A stretch of 64,000 nt of DNA from an uncultured Bacteroides sp. (lineage in GTDB: Bacteria > Bacteroidota > Bacteroidia > Bacteroidales > Bacteroidaceae): positions 62,001 to 126,000 of the forward strand of contig NZ_URFY01000005.1 of NCBI RefSeq assembly GCF_900547205.1. Direction: 5' to 3'. The translations under genes and the position numbers were made by a program. Positions 35,202 to 45,600 of this stretch are shown in pieces (position 1 is the first letter of the stretch; every line of letters begins with the position of its first letter). The notes below the pieces were generated by a model, which was given only the letters and a program-made list of their open reading frames with translations, was not told the origin of the DNA and made no database searches.

Positions 35202-35852
35202 TTATTTCACAGAATCTGTTTTCACTGCATCCGGCAGTGGCTTTGTTTCCGGTTGCACCTTCTTCGCATCATCCTCCACATAGAAGATACCTTCAATATT
35301 GCGAATGACATAGGTGGTCATTTGTTGATTGGAGTCGAAACCATGTCCGGTTATCACACGGTCGGGCTGCTGAATACGGATAAACTTGTCAGAATAGACT
35401 TTCTGGGTAGCTTCGTTCCAATAAAGCAGTTCGGTGTTGAAGCGTTCTCCTTTCCGGTTCTGTATATCAACGTTGCCAATGAGTTTCCATAATCTTTCTT
35501 TATCATAATAGTAGGCGGTATCCGCTTTGATACTGGCTTCTACATGAAAGATGGAATCAAACTGCTCCAGATATACCCCCTTCTCAAAGGCCCAGTAAGA
35601 AGGTTTCTTGCGATCGTAAACCAGCCATTCTTCGGTGTTCACCCGATAGCGCGTCACTCCTGAATCGGAGATAAGCGTAGTCACTCCCATTGTTTGCATC
35701 ACGGGAATAGAATCGCGTTCGGTGATAGCCTCTCCTACAGCCTTTTGCTTACCTCCACAGGAAGAAAATAAAAGAAGCATAACAATTGCCCCGAAGGCAA
35801 TTGTTATGCTCATGCTTATATGCAATAAACTGTTTGTTCGTTTTCGCGACAT
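35202..35852 (-). CDS. lptC: LPS export periplasmic protein LptC
   Basis: 216 residues. N-terminal hydrophobic segment with Cys32 (LLFSSC), so probably anchored as a lipoprotein. The LptC/OstA-like beta-jellyroll signature is visible: TTLISDSGVTRYRV, ADTAYYYDKERLWKLIGNVDI, and LYWNEATQKVYSDKFIRI. It should bridge the LptBFG exporter and LptA. Gaps of 5 and 3 bp tie it to the TPR gene upstream and the CorC-type gene downstream. Confidence 0.9.
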   Translation of the reverse strand: MSRKRTNSLLHISMSITIAFGAIVMLLLFSSCGGKQKAVGEAITERDSIPVMQTMGVTTLISDSGVTRYRVNTEEWLVYDRKKPSYWAFEKGVYLEQFDSIFHVEASIKADTAYYYDKERLWKLIGNVDIQNRKGERFNTELLYWNEATQKVYSDKFIRIQQPDRVITGHGFDSNQQMTTYVIRNIEGIFYVEDDAKKVQPETKPLPDAVKTDSVK

Positions 35853-35857
35853 ACGGA

Positions 35858-37180
35858 TTATCTAATCGTTGTAGTCTCTCCAATCCAACCGCCGATTGTG
35901 ATGCGGTCGCCAGCTTTATAACCTAACATAAAAAGGTCTTTAGCTTGAGGAGTATGAGCAGAATATGTGCTAATCAGTTTGTTTGCTTCTTCAGCTACAC
36001 TCGGGTCTACTTGTTTAGCACGTTGCAACTTATCGATAATTGCAAAGTTTGTACATTTGTTCAATGCGGGCTCATCGCTCCAGTTAGGACTCAATGCATA
36101 CAACTTAGCAATCAAGATATAAGGATCACCGTAGTTCTCATTGAGAGCTATAGCCTTCTGGCAATAACTTCTTGCTTGAGTTAACTTCTTTACAGATGCC
36201 AATACAGCAGCAGCTGAATATGCTTTCTCTGCTTTTTTCACATTGTCAGTTTCCAATTGGATAGCTTCATCGAAGAACTTTATCGCGCCATCGATATCTC
36301 CCTTTTTGAAAGCTTGAAGAGCACATCCGTTAGCCGCTTCAGCTGTAGGTTCAATCTTATAAGAATAGAAAGATGCCTGCTGATAAGCTTCACTATCTGT
36401 ACATTTCATCATCTTCATGATGTCGAGTACTTTCTTCAAATATTCCAAATCCGTCTGGTTAGCTTCCACTTTCGGACCATAGATGCCTTGCAAAGATTCA
36501 CAATCAGCAGTACCACTGTTTACGAACAGGGCTACCAAGTTGTCTTTGATACCTTGGAAATTCTTTTTCTTAGCTTCATTCGTTTCAGCAGCGATAGCAG
36601 CATCTGCATATTCAGAAGCAGCCAGATAATCCTGAATGAATTGTTCCTTATGTGCAGGATCTGATTTCAGTTTATCCAATGACATTTGCAGGAAATAGAA
36701 CAAAGTAGCGGCAGCAGATTCGCCTTTAGCAGCATTCACCGACTGGCTCAACCATTGGTAAGCCTGATTAACGTCGATTTTTGGAGCCAACGCAATGTAG
36801 TCTACAGCTTTGATGCCCAGTGCTTCTTCGGGAGAAGATACTTTTGTACCTTTCGCCAGGAAGTCGGGAGTATATTTGATACGCAGGTCGTGCGTTTTCA
36901 TCAATTCATCAAAGTATTTCTGGTAATCCGGATTATTCTTGTCATTGATTTGCGCCATCAAGCCTTTCAGAATTTTATATCCGTCAGTAAAGGTATAGAA
37001 ACGAAGTGTCGGGCAGTTTTCCAACACAGCTTTCCATGGGGTATACGCATCTTTAAAGTTGCCAGCACGCACAGCTTCATGCGAAATACTACTGTTCGAG
37101 TTACAGTTCGCATCCTGTGCTACCACAGTGGTCGCCCCTGCCGAGAGGAACAACATAGCTACAAGCGTTTTAATCTTCAT
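35858..37180 (-). CDS. Exported tetratricopeptide-repeat protein
   Basis: 440 residues with a signal peptide (cleavage near VVAQD). Helical repeats run through most of the chain; the clearest TPR units are GCALQAFKKGDIDGAIKFFDEAIQLE and LTQARSYCQKAIALNENYGDPYI. It is probably a periplasmic scaffold. Its position between an outer-membrane protein gene and lptC suggests help in outer-membrane assembly; this is inference. The C-terminal GYKAGDRITIGGWIGETT is conserved-looking. Confidence 0.85.
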   Translation of the reverse strand: MKIKTLVAMLFLSAGATTVVAQDANCNSNSSISHEAVRAGNFKDAYTPWKAVLENCPTLRFYTFTDGYKILKGLMAQINDKNNPDYQKYFDELMKTHDLRIKYTPDFLAKGTKVSSPEEALGIKAVDYIALAPKIDVNQAYQWLSQSVNAAKGESAAATLFYFLQMSLDKLKSDPAHKEQFIQDYLAASEYADAAIAAETNEAKKKNFQGIKDNLVALFVNSGTADCESLQGIYGPKVEANQTDLEYLKKVLDIMKMMKCTDSEAYQQASFYSYKIEPTAEAANGCALQAFKKGDIDGAIKFFDEAIQLETDNVKKAEKAYSAAAVLASVKKLTQARSYCQKAIALNENYGDPYILIAKLYALSPNWSDEPALNKCTNFAIIDKLQRAKQVDPSVAEEANKLISTYSAHTPQAKDLFMLGYKAGDRITIGGWIGETTTIR

Positions 37181-37239
37181 TGTATTTAAATTTTAGTTGT
37201 TAGTATAAAATCTATATTCTCGTCTCTTTCATCAAAATA

Positions 37240-38532
37240 TTACTCAACTCTGCGTTTGAAGAACCATTTTTCGTTGAACGTTAATCCGATGCTCACACGG
37301 AAAATGTTCTCGTTCACCATATTTGTTTCCAGTCCTTTGACGCGGACGAACTGTCCACTGATGCTCAAGATAGAGCGAGAACGGGGAACAGGCAAACCGA
37401 ATCCGGCTGTTATTCCGTATTCGCTAGCAGCCTTTTTACCGTCAATCTTATAATACGGAGTCGTATAATAAGCTCCCAAACGGTATTTGATATGGGAGAA
37501 GTAGGAACGGGCTATCAAACTAGGGATATATTCCGCGCCCACTGATATTTTATGACGATCATTGTAAGCATAGGTTTCGTTGAAATCTTCACTTACACTT
37601 GCATCACCCGGTGCATTAATGCCGAATTTCGTTTTCGACCATTGTTGCAAGCTATAATCTGCGCCTACTGTGAGACGTCTGTCATAGTTGTACGTAAATC
37701 CGACTCCAAACGTATTGGGAAGCTCAAGTGTAGCATCCAAATCCTGACTGGAAGTCGTACTGGCTTGCGTCGTCACTGTATAATCGTTATTCAGTTTATG
37801 CTTCGGAGAAAACACGGCTCCAAGCGTTGCTGAATGTTTCTTACCAAAGTTCTGAGTGTATTGTGCTCCAAAATCCAGTTTATAATCCGACACGGAAACT
37901 CCCATCTGCTGTATGTAAGAGCTAGAACCTGCAGTTTGAGGATAAACCACTGTTCGCGAGCGGGTTATGTCTCCCCAAAAGTAAGAAGCATTCACACCCA
38001 GCGAAAGATTCTTCAGCACTTTCACACCAATTCCGGCATACAACTGATGCAAACCTCCGTCGCCCGTAAAGCTTCTGGAATAGTTCAGAGTATTGCCGGT
38101 CTGTTCTTCGGTATACGATTGCGTATCCGACACCGTATATCCCACGTTGGAGTACGGCAACAAACCGATGCTCATCGCTACTCGCTGATGCAATCGGAAC
38201 TGCATAGCCAGATAGTCGAAACTGGAGTTCTTAGCGTTTAGCTTCATGCCGCCGCCACTAACATTCATATTTTGTAAACTGACGCCTCCTTCAAACAGGA
38301 ATGTCAACGAGTCAATGGCTGTATACGAAGCAGGATTAAGCGGATTGATTTGCATTCCGTCACGGAGTCCAAAAGCAATACCTCCCATCGCTTTGCTATT
38401 TCCGAAACTTTGATCGGACAAGTCGCCATAGCCATATCGTGTATAAGGAGAGTTTGTATTATTTTGAGCGATTGCCACTCCGGTAACCATCGTGAGCAAA
38501 AGCGCACAAATTGTGTGTTTAAATCCTACCAT
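37240..38532 (-). CDS. Outer-membrane beta-barrel protein (FadL/PorV-like fold suspected)
   Basis: 430 residues with a signal peptide (ends GVAIAQN). It has the alternating, Tyr/Gly-rich strands of a barrel and ends in an aromatic/Arg-rich strand (FNEKWFFKRRVE). The N-terminal SPYTRYGYGDLSDQSFGNSKAMGGIAFG is typical of a conserved Bacteroides outer-membrane family. It overlaps coaX by 14 bp. The function is unknown: transport of hydrophobic compounds is one option, a structural role another. Confidence 0.8.
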   Translation of the reverse strand: MVGFKHTICALLLTMVTGVAIAQNNTNSPYTRYGYGDLSDQSFGNSKAMGGIAFGLRDGMQINPLNPASYTAIDSLTFLFEGGVSLQNMNVSGGGMKLNAKNSSFDYLAMQFRLHQRVAMSIGLLPYSNVGYTVSDTQSYTEEQTGNTLNYSRSFTGDGGLHQLYAGIGVKVLKNLSLGVNASYFWGDITRSRTVVYPQTAGSSSYIQQMGVSVSDYKLDFGAQYTQNFGKKHSATLGAVFSPKHKLNNDYTVTTQASTTSSQDLDATLELPNTFGVGFTYNYDRRLTVGADYSLQQWSKTKFGINAPGDASVSEDFNETYAYNDRHKISVGAEYIPSLIARSYFSHIKYRLGAYYTTPYYKIDGKKAASEYGITAGFGLPVPRSRSILSISGQFVRVKGLETNMVNENIFRVSIGLTFNEKWFFKRRVE

Positions 38533-39250
38533 TATTATAGTTTAAAATTCTATTTAATCCTTTCAACACTAAAAATCTATCCGCAAAGATGCCATTTTTT
38601 ACGCTGCTGGCAAAAGAAAAATCATCTCCGCCCGTTAAAAAAACCAAAAGTTCAGGATATTTATGCTTCATAGACTCAATATAACCTGAAATTTCGTATT
38701 CAATGCCTTTCATGACTCCGGCGCGGATAGCTGTTTCCGTGTCCCTTCCCATCGGGAGTTTGCGGCCTTCCGCATTTACCAGAGGCAAACGTCCGGTAAA
38801 CTGATGAAGCGCTTTGAATCGCATTTGCATACCGGGAGAAATATTACCACCATGATACTGTCCTTTTGAGTCGATAAACTCGTAGGTGATACAGGTTCCG
38901 GCATCAATCACCAACAGGTCACGGTGGGGAAATCGCTCATTGGCTCCCAGTACGGCCGCCATCCGGTCATAGCCCAATGTTTCGGGCGTTTCATACAAAT
39001 TGACCACCGGAAGCGGAGTATGCTGATCGAGCCACAGCAAAGGGAACGTCAAAGCAGCCAATTCACTGCGTATTTGTTCGCTCAGGTCGATGACAGTGGC
39101 AACGATTCCCCGCTCAATAGAAAATCGGGAGCAAAGTGATTGCAAACACCCCAGCGACTGATTGGATTCGGTGAAAACCTCTACCATCTCACCGCCGTCG
39201 AAGAGAGCCACTTTGGCTGTTGTATTTCCTATGTCGATAATTAAATTCAA
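38519..39250 (-). CDS. coaX: Type III pantothenate kinase
   Basis: 243 residues; first step of coenzyme A synthesis. The type III motifs are present: IDIGNTTAKVALFDGG (phosphate-binding 1), GYDRMAAVLGA (pantothenate site), and VIDAGTCITYEFID with the second phosphate motif, followed by GGNISPGMQMR. First gene of the leftward envelope block and the one that carries its consensus promoter. Confidence 0.95.
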   Translation of the reverse strand: MNLIIDIGNTTAKVALFDGGEMVEVFTESNQSLGCLQSLCSRFSIERGIVATVIDLSEQIRSELAALTFPLLWLDQHTPLPVVNLYETPETLGYDRMAAVLGANERFPHRDLLVIDAGTCITYEFIDSKGQYHGGNISPGMQMRFKALHQFTGRLPLVNAEGRKLPMGRDTETAIRAGVMKGIEYEISGYIESMKHKYPELLVFLTGGDDFSFASSVKNGIFADRFLVLKGLNRILNYNNGRI

Positions 39251-39273
39251 TGCATTTTCATTTTTAGCGAGCG

Positions 39274-39281
39274 CAAAGGTA
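39274..39281 (-). promoter_or_regulatory. -7 element of the coaX promoter
   Basis: TACCTTTG on the minus strand, full consensus, about 24 bp before the ATG at 39250. It probably drives coaX through the CorC-type gene. Confidence 0.6.
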
Positions 39282-39734
39282 AGTAAAAAAAGTAAAGTTG
39301 AAGCACATACAGCAGGAATTATCTAAATTTTCTCGTCTCCCTCTTGGGGAGTCTCGTTCAACCCGGAGGATGAATTTCTGTCAGACGCTGGGCGAGTCAC
39401 CGCCAGACGTGGGATGAGCGTCCGTCAGCTATGGGATGAATGCAACCGAGCCCGGCTGTGAATCTCTTTATCCCGTGGCTCAGGAGCCGCCTGATGCAGA
39501 CGCGAAAACACTCCGATTTGACTTCCCGAAAAATCCCCCTATCTTTTGACGACGACGATTATTTATTTCTGTTCTCTTCTGTTCTGTTCTTTTCTGTTTT
39601 ACGTGCGCGTATAGCGCATAGTCCATTTGATGCTCAGAAGTTTAAAGACATATTTAACAGTTGGTTTAACACTCAAAACGACGATAACCTGTGTGTTATC
39701 TGCGTGCAAACGGCAAAATTCAACTATTTTTTCG
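39282..39734. other. Intergenic stretch between the divergent coaX and DUF4105 genes
   Basis: No gene is supported here; the frame open from 39627 is untranslated leader and upstream DNA by the promoter evidence. It holds a GC-rich 22-bp array (39358-39445) and a CT-rich run (about 39568-39600). Confidence 0.6.
39358..39445. repeat. GC-rich tandem array, 22-bp period (about four units)
   Basis: Units start at 39358, 39380, 39402 and 39424, each 22 bp. The shared pattern is G(T/C)CAGAC..GGGATGAg with the last two most alike. The period equals that of the array at 4541-4770 although the sequence differs. Confidence 0.65.
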
Positions 39735-39742
39735 TATCTTTG
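39735..39742 (+). promoter_or_regulatory. -7 element of the DUF4105 gene promoter
   Basis: TATCTTTG, full consensus, 26 bp before the ATG at 39768. It rules out the upstream start at 39627. Confidence 0.65.
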
Positions 39743-39767
39743 CCACCGGAATAAAACAAGCCTATTA

Positions 39768-40961
39768 ATGAAAATGAAACGCTCTTTTTTATATATTGCC
39801 TTCTCCTTGTTCCTGTTGCTCTTGCCCTTCAGACAAGCTACTGCCAACAGCAACGACTCTATCCGTCTCAGCCTATTGACCTGTGCTCCCGGAGAAGAGA
39901 TATATTCCTTATTCGGACACACTGCCATCCGCTACGAAGATCCGGCGCAGGGGATTGATGTGGTATTCCACTACGGGTTATTCAGTTTCGACACCCCCTA
40001 CTTTCCCCTTCGCTTCTCTCTCGGACAAGCGGATTATAAAATGGGAGCGACAGACTACTCGCACTTTGCAGCAGAATATGATTACTTTGGGCGTAGCGTA
40101 TGGCAACAAACGCTGAACCTGACAAATGAAGAAAAAGCAGAATTAATCAGACTGCTAAGAGAGAACTATCGCACCGAGAACCGGACATACCGTTACAATT
40201 TCTTCTACGATAATTGTGCAACCCGCCCCCGCGATAAAATAGAGGAGAGCATCACCGGAAAAGTGATTTACCCCACTGAACCGCAGGATGGTTCGCTTTC
40301 CTACCGCGATATTGTTCATCAATGTTGCGAAGGACATCCGTGGTCACGCTTCGGCATCGACCTATGTCTGGGAAGCGAAGCCGACCAACCCATCACGTTG
40401 CGGCAAATGATGTTTGCCCCGTTCTATCTGATGGATGCGTTTGCCGGTGCACAAATCGCGAATGACTCCATTCAACGTCCGCTAGTGACTGATAGCAAAC
40501 AGGTGGTATTTGCCACCCCCGAACCGGAAGGAGGCAGCTGGTTGCCCACTCCGCTCCAGTGCTTTCTGCTCTTATTCATACTGACGGCTGCCGCCACCAT
40601 CTACGGAATCCGGCGGAGAACCGGACTTTGGGGACTCGACCTGCTACTCTTCGGTGCAGCAGGCATCGCCGGATGTATATTGGCTTTCCTTGCCATCTTC
40701 TCCGAACACCCTACTGTCAGCTCCAATTTCCTGCTGTTGGTATTCCATCCGGGGCAACTTCTTTTCCTCCCTTACATCATTCAATGCGACCGAAAAGGGA
40801 AGAAATGTTGGTATTTAGCCCTGAATCTAGTGGTTTTAACACTTTTTATAGTGCTTTTTCCCGTAATTCCTCAGAGATTTGACTTTGCTGTTGTACCTTT
40901 GGCACTTTGTTTGCTGATACGTTCTGCAAGCAATTTAATAGTGACATCTAAAAAGAGATAA
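39768..40961 (+). CDS. DUF4105 membrane protein
   Basis: 397 residues from the ATG just after the promoter. A signal peptide (FSLFLLLLPFRQATA) is followed by a DUF4105-type domain with EEIYSLFGHTAIRYEDP and TYRYNFFYDNCATRPRD; the conserved His and Cys recall papain-like NlpC/P60 folds. The last ~130 residues hold about five transmembrane helices. I infer a periplasmic domain anchored to the inner membrane that may cleave or bind a peptide or lipid; no activity is established. It overlaps the next gene by one base (TAATG). Confidence 0.82.
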   Translation: MKMKRSFLYIAFSLFLLLLPFRQATANSNDSIRLSLLTCAPGEEIYSLFGHTAIRYEDPAQGIDVVFHYGLFSFDTPYFPLRFSLGQADYKMGATDYSHFAAEYDYFGRSVWQQTLNLTNEEKAELIRLLRENYRTENRTYRYNFFYDNCATRPRDKIEESITGKVIYPTEPQDGSLSYRDIVHQCCEGHPWSRFGIDLCLGSEADQPITLRQMMFAPFYLMDAFAGAQIANDSIQRPLVTDSKQVVFATPEPEGGSWLPTPLQCFLLLFILTAAATIYGIRRRTGLWGLDLLLFGAAGIAGCILAFLAIFSEHPTVSSNFLLLVFHPGQLLFLPYIIQCDRKGKKCWYLALNLVVLTLFIVLFPVIPQRFDFAVVPLALCLLIRSASNLIVTSKKR

Positions 40962-42535
40962 TGAAAGGACTACTAACTTCCCTTATAACCGTACTCACCT
41001 TCACCGGGCTGCAAGCCCAGTCGTTGCCCGTTGCCCCTAAACTAGTGGTGGGGCTGACGATTGACCAACTGCGTACGGACTATCTCGAAGCCTTTTCTAC
41101 ACTTTACGGCGAGAAAGGCTTCAAGAGACTATGGAAAGAGGGAAGAGTGTTCTATAATGCACAATATACCTTTAGCGGTGTAGACCGCGCTTCTGCCATA
41201 GCTGCCATTTATAGCGGTACGACGCCCTCCATGAACGGAATAATCTCCAATCGCTGGATGGACGCCTCCACCCTCCGCCCCGTCAACAGCACGGACGACA
41301 CGGCCTACATGGGTTACTACACAGACCAGACCAGCGCGCCCACCCAACTGCTTACTTCCACCATTGCCGACGAGCTTAAAATAGCGACCCAAGGCAAAGG
41401 ACTCGTATACGCCATCGCTCCCAACTGCGATGCCGCCATCTTCGCCGCCGGACACGCCGGAAACGGTGCGTTCTGGCTCAACCCCAACACCGGAAAATGG
41501 AGCGGAACGACCTACTACGGGGAGTTCCCCTGGTGGGCGAGCCAATACAACGACCGACAAGCCATTGATTTACGCATTGCCGGCATGACTTGGGAACCCG
41601 TATTTCCACGGGGAATGTACAGCTTCCTGCCAGATTGGCGGGACGTGGTCTTTAAATATAAATTTGATGACGACCGCCAGAATAAGTACCGACGCTTCAT
41701 CACCAGCCCTTTTGTGAACGATGAAGTGAATGCCCTTGCCGAAGAAGCATTGGGGAAAAGCTCCATTGGGATGGATGACATTACTGACTTATTGGCACTT
41801 ACATATTATGCAGGAAACTACGCACATAAATCCGTACAGGAATGTGCCATGGAAATACAAGATACATACGTCCGCCTAGACCGCAGCATAGCCGACCTGC
41901 TCGACCTGCTTGACAAGAAAGTTGGATTGCAGAACGTACTGATTTTCATCACTTCCACCGGATACACGGATAGCGAATCGGTTGATTCGGGACTCTACAA
42001 GATACCGGGCGGAGAATTCTACCTGAATCGCTGTGCCGCCTTGCTCAATATGTACCTCATGGCTACCTATGGCGAAGGAAAATATGTGGAAACTTATCAC
42101 AACCAGCAAATTTACCTCAACCATAAACTGCTGGAACAAAAGCAACTCAACCTGATAGACATTCAGCAAAAGTCTGCCGAATTTCTGATGCAGTTCAGCG
42201 GAGTGAACGAAGCATATTCCGCCCACAGGCTGCTGCTGGGTTCGTGGACTCCGGAACTTTATAAAATACGTAACGGCTACCACCGTAAACGTTCGGGCGA
42301 CCTCGTGATCGACGTCCTCCCCGGATGGAGCATCGTGGACGAAAACACCAGCGAGAACAAAGTGGTGCGCCATTCTTATATACCCTCGCCACTCATTTTC
42401 ATCGGTCATTCGGTGAAACCCGCTATCATCCAGACTCCTGTAACAACAGACCATATTGCGCCTACAGTGGCTCATTTCATGCGCATCCGGGCTCCCAACG
42501 CCTGCACTTCTGCTCCTATTACCGACCTACGGTAA
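40961..42535 (+). CDS. Alkaline-phosphatase-fold protein, probably catalytically inactive
   Basis: 524 residues with a signal peptide (ends LQAQS). The fold of the PafA-type phosphodiesterase/phosphatase family is clear: LTIDQLRTDYL (metal Asp35 kept), IYSGTTPSMNGIISNRW and FWLNPNTGKWSGTTYY. Yet the metal ligands expected at LxxSSTDYxGH, ADHG and the late THxP motif are replaced here by LALTYYAGN (278-286), FITSTGY (329-335) and HSYIPSP, and the nucleophile position in the GPGHAS region reads VDRASA. I infer loss of phosphatase activity and a binding or structural role. It lies between DUF4105 and secA, co-transcribed with the former. Confidence 0.8.
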   Translation: MKGLLTSLITVLTFTGLQAQSLPVAPKLVVGLTIDQLRTDYLEAFSTLYGEKGFKRLWKEGRVFYNAQYTFSGVDRASAIAAIYSGTTPSMNGIISNRWMDASTLRPVNSTDDTAYMGYYTDQTSAPTQLLTSTIADELKIATQGKGLVYAIAPNCDAAIFAAGHAGNGAFWLNPNTGKWSGTTYYGEFPWWASQYNDRQAIDLRIAGMTWEPVFPRGMYSFLPDWRDVVFKYKFDDDRQNKYRRFITSPFVNDEVNALAEEALGKSSIGMDDITDLLALTYYAGNYAHKSVQECAMEIQDTYVRLDRSIADLLDLLDKKVGLQNVLIFITSTGYTDSESVDSGLYKIPGGEFYLNRCAALLNMYLMATYGEGKYVETYHNQQIYLNHKLLEQKQLNLIDIQQKSAEFLMQFSGVNEAYSAHRLLLGSWTPELYKIRNGYHRKRSGDLVIDVLPGWSIVDENTSENKVVRHSYIPSPLIFIGHSVKPAIIQTPVTTDHIAPTVAHFMRIRAPNACTSAPITDLR

Positions 42536-42588
42536 AAGAAAACTCACAAAAACAGGGCGTAAAGCATAAATAAATCAGCATTTTAATG

Positions 42589-42596
42589 TAACTTTG
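42589..42596 (+). promoter_or_regulatory. -7 element of the secA promoter
   Basis: TAACTTTG, full consensus, 45 bp before the secA ATG. Confidence 0.55.
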
Positions 42597-42640
42597 CGCA
42601 TGAAATTTTAATTCGATAAATAATAAACATACTTATACAA

Positions 42641-45600
42641 ATGGGATTTAATGAATTTTTAAGCTCGGTATTCGGAAACAAATCCAACCGAGACATGAAA
42701 GAAATCAAGCCCTGGGTGGAGAAAATCAAAGCTGCCTACCCGGAGATTGAAAAACTGGACAACGACGCACTCCGCGCCAAAACGGAAGAACTCAAAAAAT
42801 ATATCTACGAATCGGCTACTGCTGAACGTGAGAAAGTGGCAGAGCTGAAGGCAAGCATCGAAAGCTTGGAACTGGAAGAACGCGAAGACGTTTTTGCACA
42901 AATAGACAAGCTGGAAAAGGAGATTCTGGAACAATACGAAAAAGCATTGGACGAAGTGCTGCCCGTAGCTTTCTCTATCGTAAAGGCAACTGCCAAACGC
43001 TTCACTGAAAACGAAGAAATCGTTGTGACTGCTACTGACTTCGACCGCCAACTGGCCGCTACGAAGGACTTTGTACGCATCGAAGGCGATAAAGCTATCT
43101 ATCAGAACCACTGGCTAGCCGGTGGCAACGACACGGTGTGGAACATGGTGCACTACGATGTACAGTTGTTCGGTGGTGTCGTTCTGCATAAAGGTAAAAT
43201 TGCCGAAATGGCAACAGGTGAAGGTAAGACATTGGTAGCTACCCTCCCCGTATTCCTCAATGCACTGACCGGAAACGGTGTGCACGTGGTTACCGTGAAC
43301 GACTATCTGGCAAAACGTGACTCCGAATGGATGGGACCGTTGTATATGTTCCACGGCTTGAGCGTGGACTGCATCGACCGTCATCAGCCCAACTCCGATG
43401 CACGCCGCCAAGCATATCTGGCAGATATCACTTTCGGTACGAATAATGAATTTGGTTTCGACTACCTGCGCGATAACATGGCTATCAGCCCGAAAGACCT
43501 TGTGCAGCGTCAACACAACTACGCCATCGTCGATGAGGTCGACTCGGTATTGATTGACGACGCGCGTACTCCGTTGATTATATCCGGTCCTGTGCCGAAG
43601 GGAGACGACCAACTGTTCGAGCAACTGCGCCCATTGGTAGAAAGATTGGTGGAAGCACAGAAAGTGCTGGCAACTAAATATCTGTCTGAAGCAAAGAAAC
43701 TTATTGCATCGGACAATAAGAAAGATGTGGAAGAAGGATTCCTTTCTCTATATCGTAGCCACAAATGTTTGCCGAAGAACAAAGCATTGATTAAGTTCCT
43801 CAGCGAACAGGGCATCAAGGCTGGTATGCTGAAAACGGAAGAAGTATACATGGAGCAGAACAACAAGCGTATGCACGAAGTTACTGACCCGTTGTATTTC
43901 GTTATCGATGAAAAGCTGAACAGTGTAGACCTGACAGATAAAGGTGTAGACCTCATTACCGGTAACTCCGAAGACCCGACATTGTTCGTTCTTCCCGACA
44001 TTGCCGCTCAACTTTCTGAACTGGAAAATCAGAACCTTACCAACGAGCAGTTGCTCGAAAAGAAGGACGAACTGATGACGAACTTCGCCATCAAATCGGA
44101 ACGCGTACACACCATCAACCAATTGTTGAAGGCGTATACGATGTTCGAAAAGGACGACGAATACGTCGTAATAGACGGACAGGTGAAGATTGTAGACGAG
44201 CAGACCGGACGTATCATGGAAGGCCGCCGCTACTCCGACGGATTGCACCAAGCTATTGAAGCTAAGGAAAACGTGAAAGTGGAAGCTGCTACGCAGACAT
44301 TCGCCACGATTACTTTGCAGAACTACTTCCGTATGTATCACAAGCTATCCGGTATGACGGGTACTGCCGAAACGGAAGCAGGTGAGTTTTGGGATATCTA
44401 CAAGTTGGATGTGGTCGTTATACCGACCAACCGTCCTATCTCACGTAAAGATATGAACGACCGCGTTTATAAGACGAAACGCGAAAAGTATAAAGCCGTA
44501 ATCGAAGAAATCGAACAATTGGTTCAGGCAGGACGCCCGGTATTGGTGGGTACTACTTCGGTGGAAATCTCCGAAATGCTGAGTAAGATGCTTACCATGC
44601 GCAAGATTGAACACAGCGTATTGAATGCGAAGTTGCACCAGAAAGAGGCTGAAATTGTGGCGAAAGCCGGTTTCAGTTGTGCCGTGACGATTGCCACCAA
44701 CATGGCAGGTCGTGGTACCGACATCAAGCTGAGCCCGGAAGTAAAAGCTGCGGGCGGTTTGGCAATCATCGGTACGGAACGCCACGAATCCCGTCGTGTA
44801 GACCGCCAGTTGCGTGGTCGTGCAGGACGTCAGGGTGACCCGGGTTCTTCCGTATTCTTCGTTTCTCTGGAAGACGACTTGATGCGTCTGTTCTCTTCCG
44901 ACCGTATCGCCAGTGTGATGGACCGTCTCGGATTCCAAGAAGGTGAAATGATTGAGCATAAGATGATTTCAAACTCTATCGAGCGTGCTCAGAAGAAGGT
45001 GGAAGAAAACAACTTCGGTATCCGTAAGCGTTTGCTGGAATATGACGACGTGATGAACAAACAGCGTACAGTGGTTTATACGAAACGCCGCCATGCATTG
45101 ATGGGCGAACGTATCGGCATGGATATCGTAAATATGATTTGGGACCGTTGCGCCAATGCCATCGAAAACAATGACTATGAAGGTTGCCAGATGGAATTGC
45201 TCCAGACGTTGGCTATGGAAACTCCGTTCACCGAAGAAGAATTCCGTAACGAGAAGAAGGATGCACTCGCCGAAAAGACTTTCAACATCGCTATGGATAA
45301 CTTCAAGAGAAAGACTGAAAGACTGGCACAGATTGCAAATCCTGTCATCCAGCAGGTATACGAGAATCAGGGACATATGTACGAAAACATCTTGATTCCT
45401 ATCACGGATGGCAAACGTATGTACAACATCTCCTGTAATCTGAAAGCGGCCTACGAGTCGGAATCCAAAGAAGTGGTGAAATCTTTCGAGAAGTCAATAT
45501 TGCTGCACGTTATCGACGAATCATGGAAAGAGAACCTGCGCGAACTGGACGAACTGAAACATTCTGTACAAAACGCTAGTTATGAGCAGAAAGACCCGCT

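Noticed and set aside
39627..39767. 47-residue N-terminal extension of the DUF4105 protein
   Set aside because: The consensus promoter at 39735-39742 lies inside it, and the signal peptide begins at the ATG at 39768.
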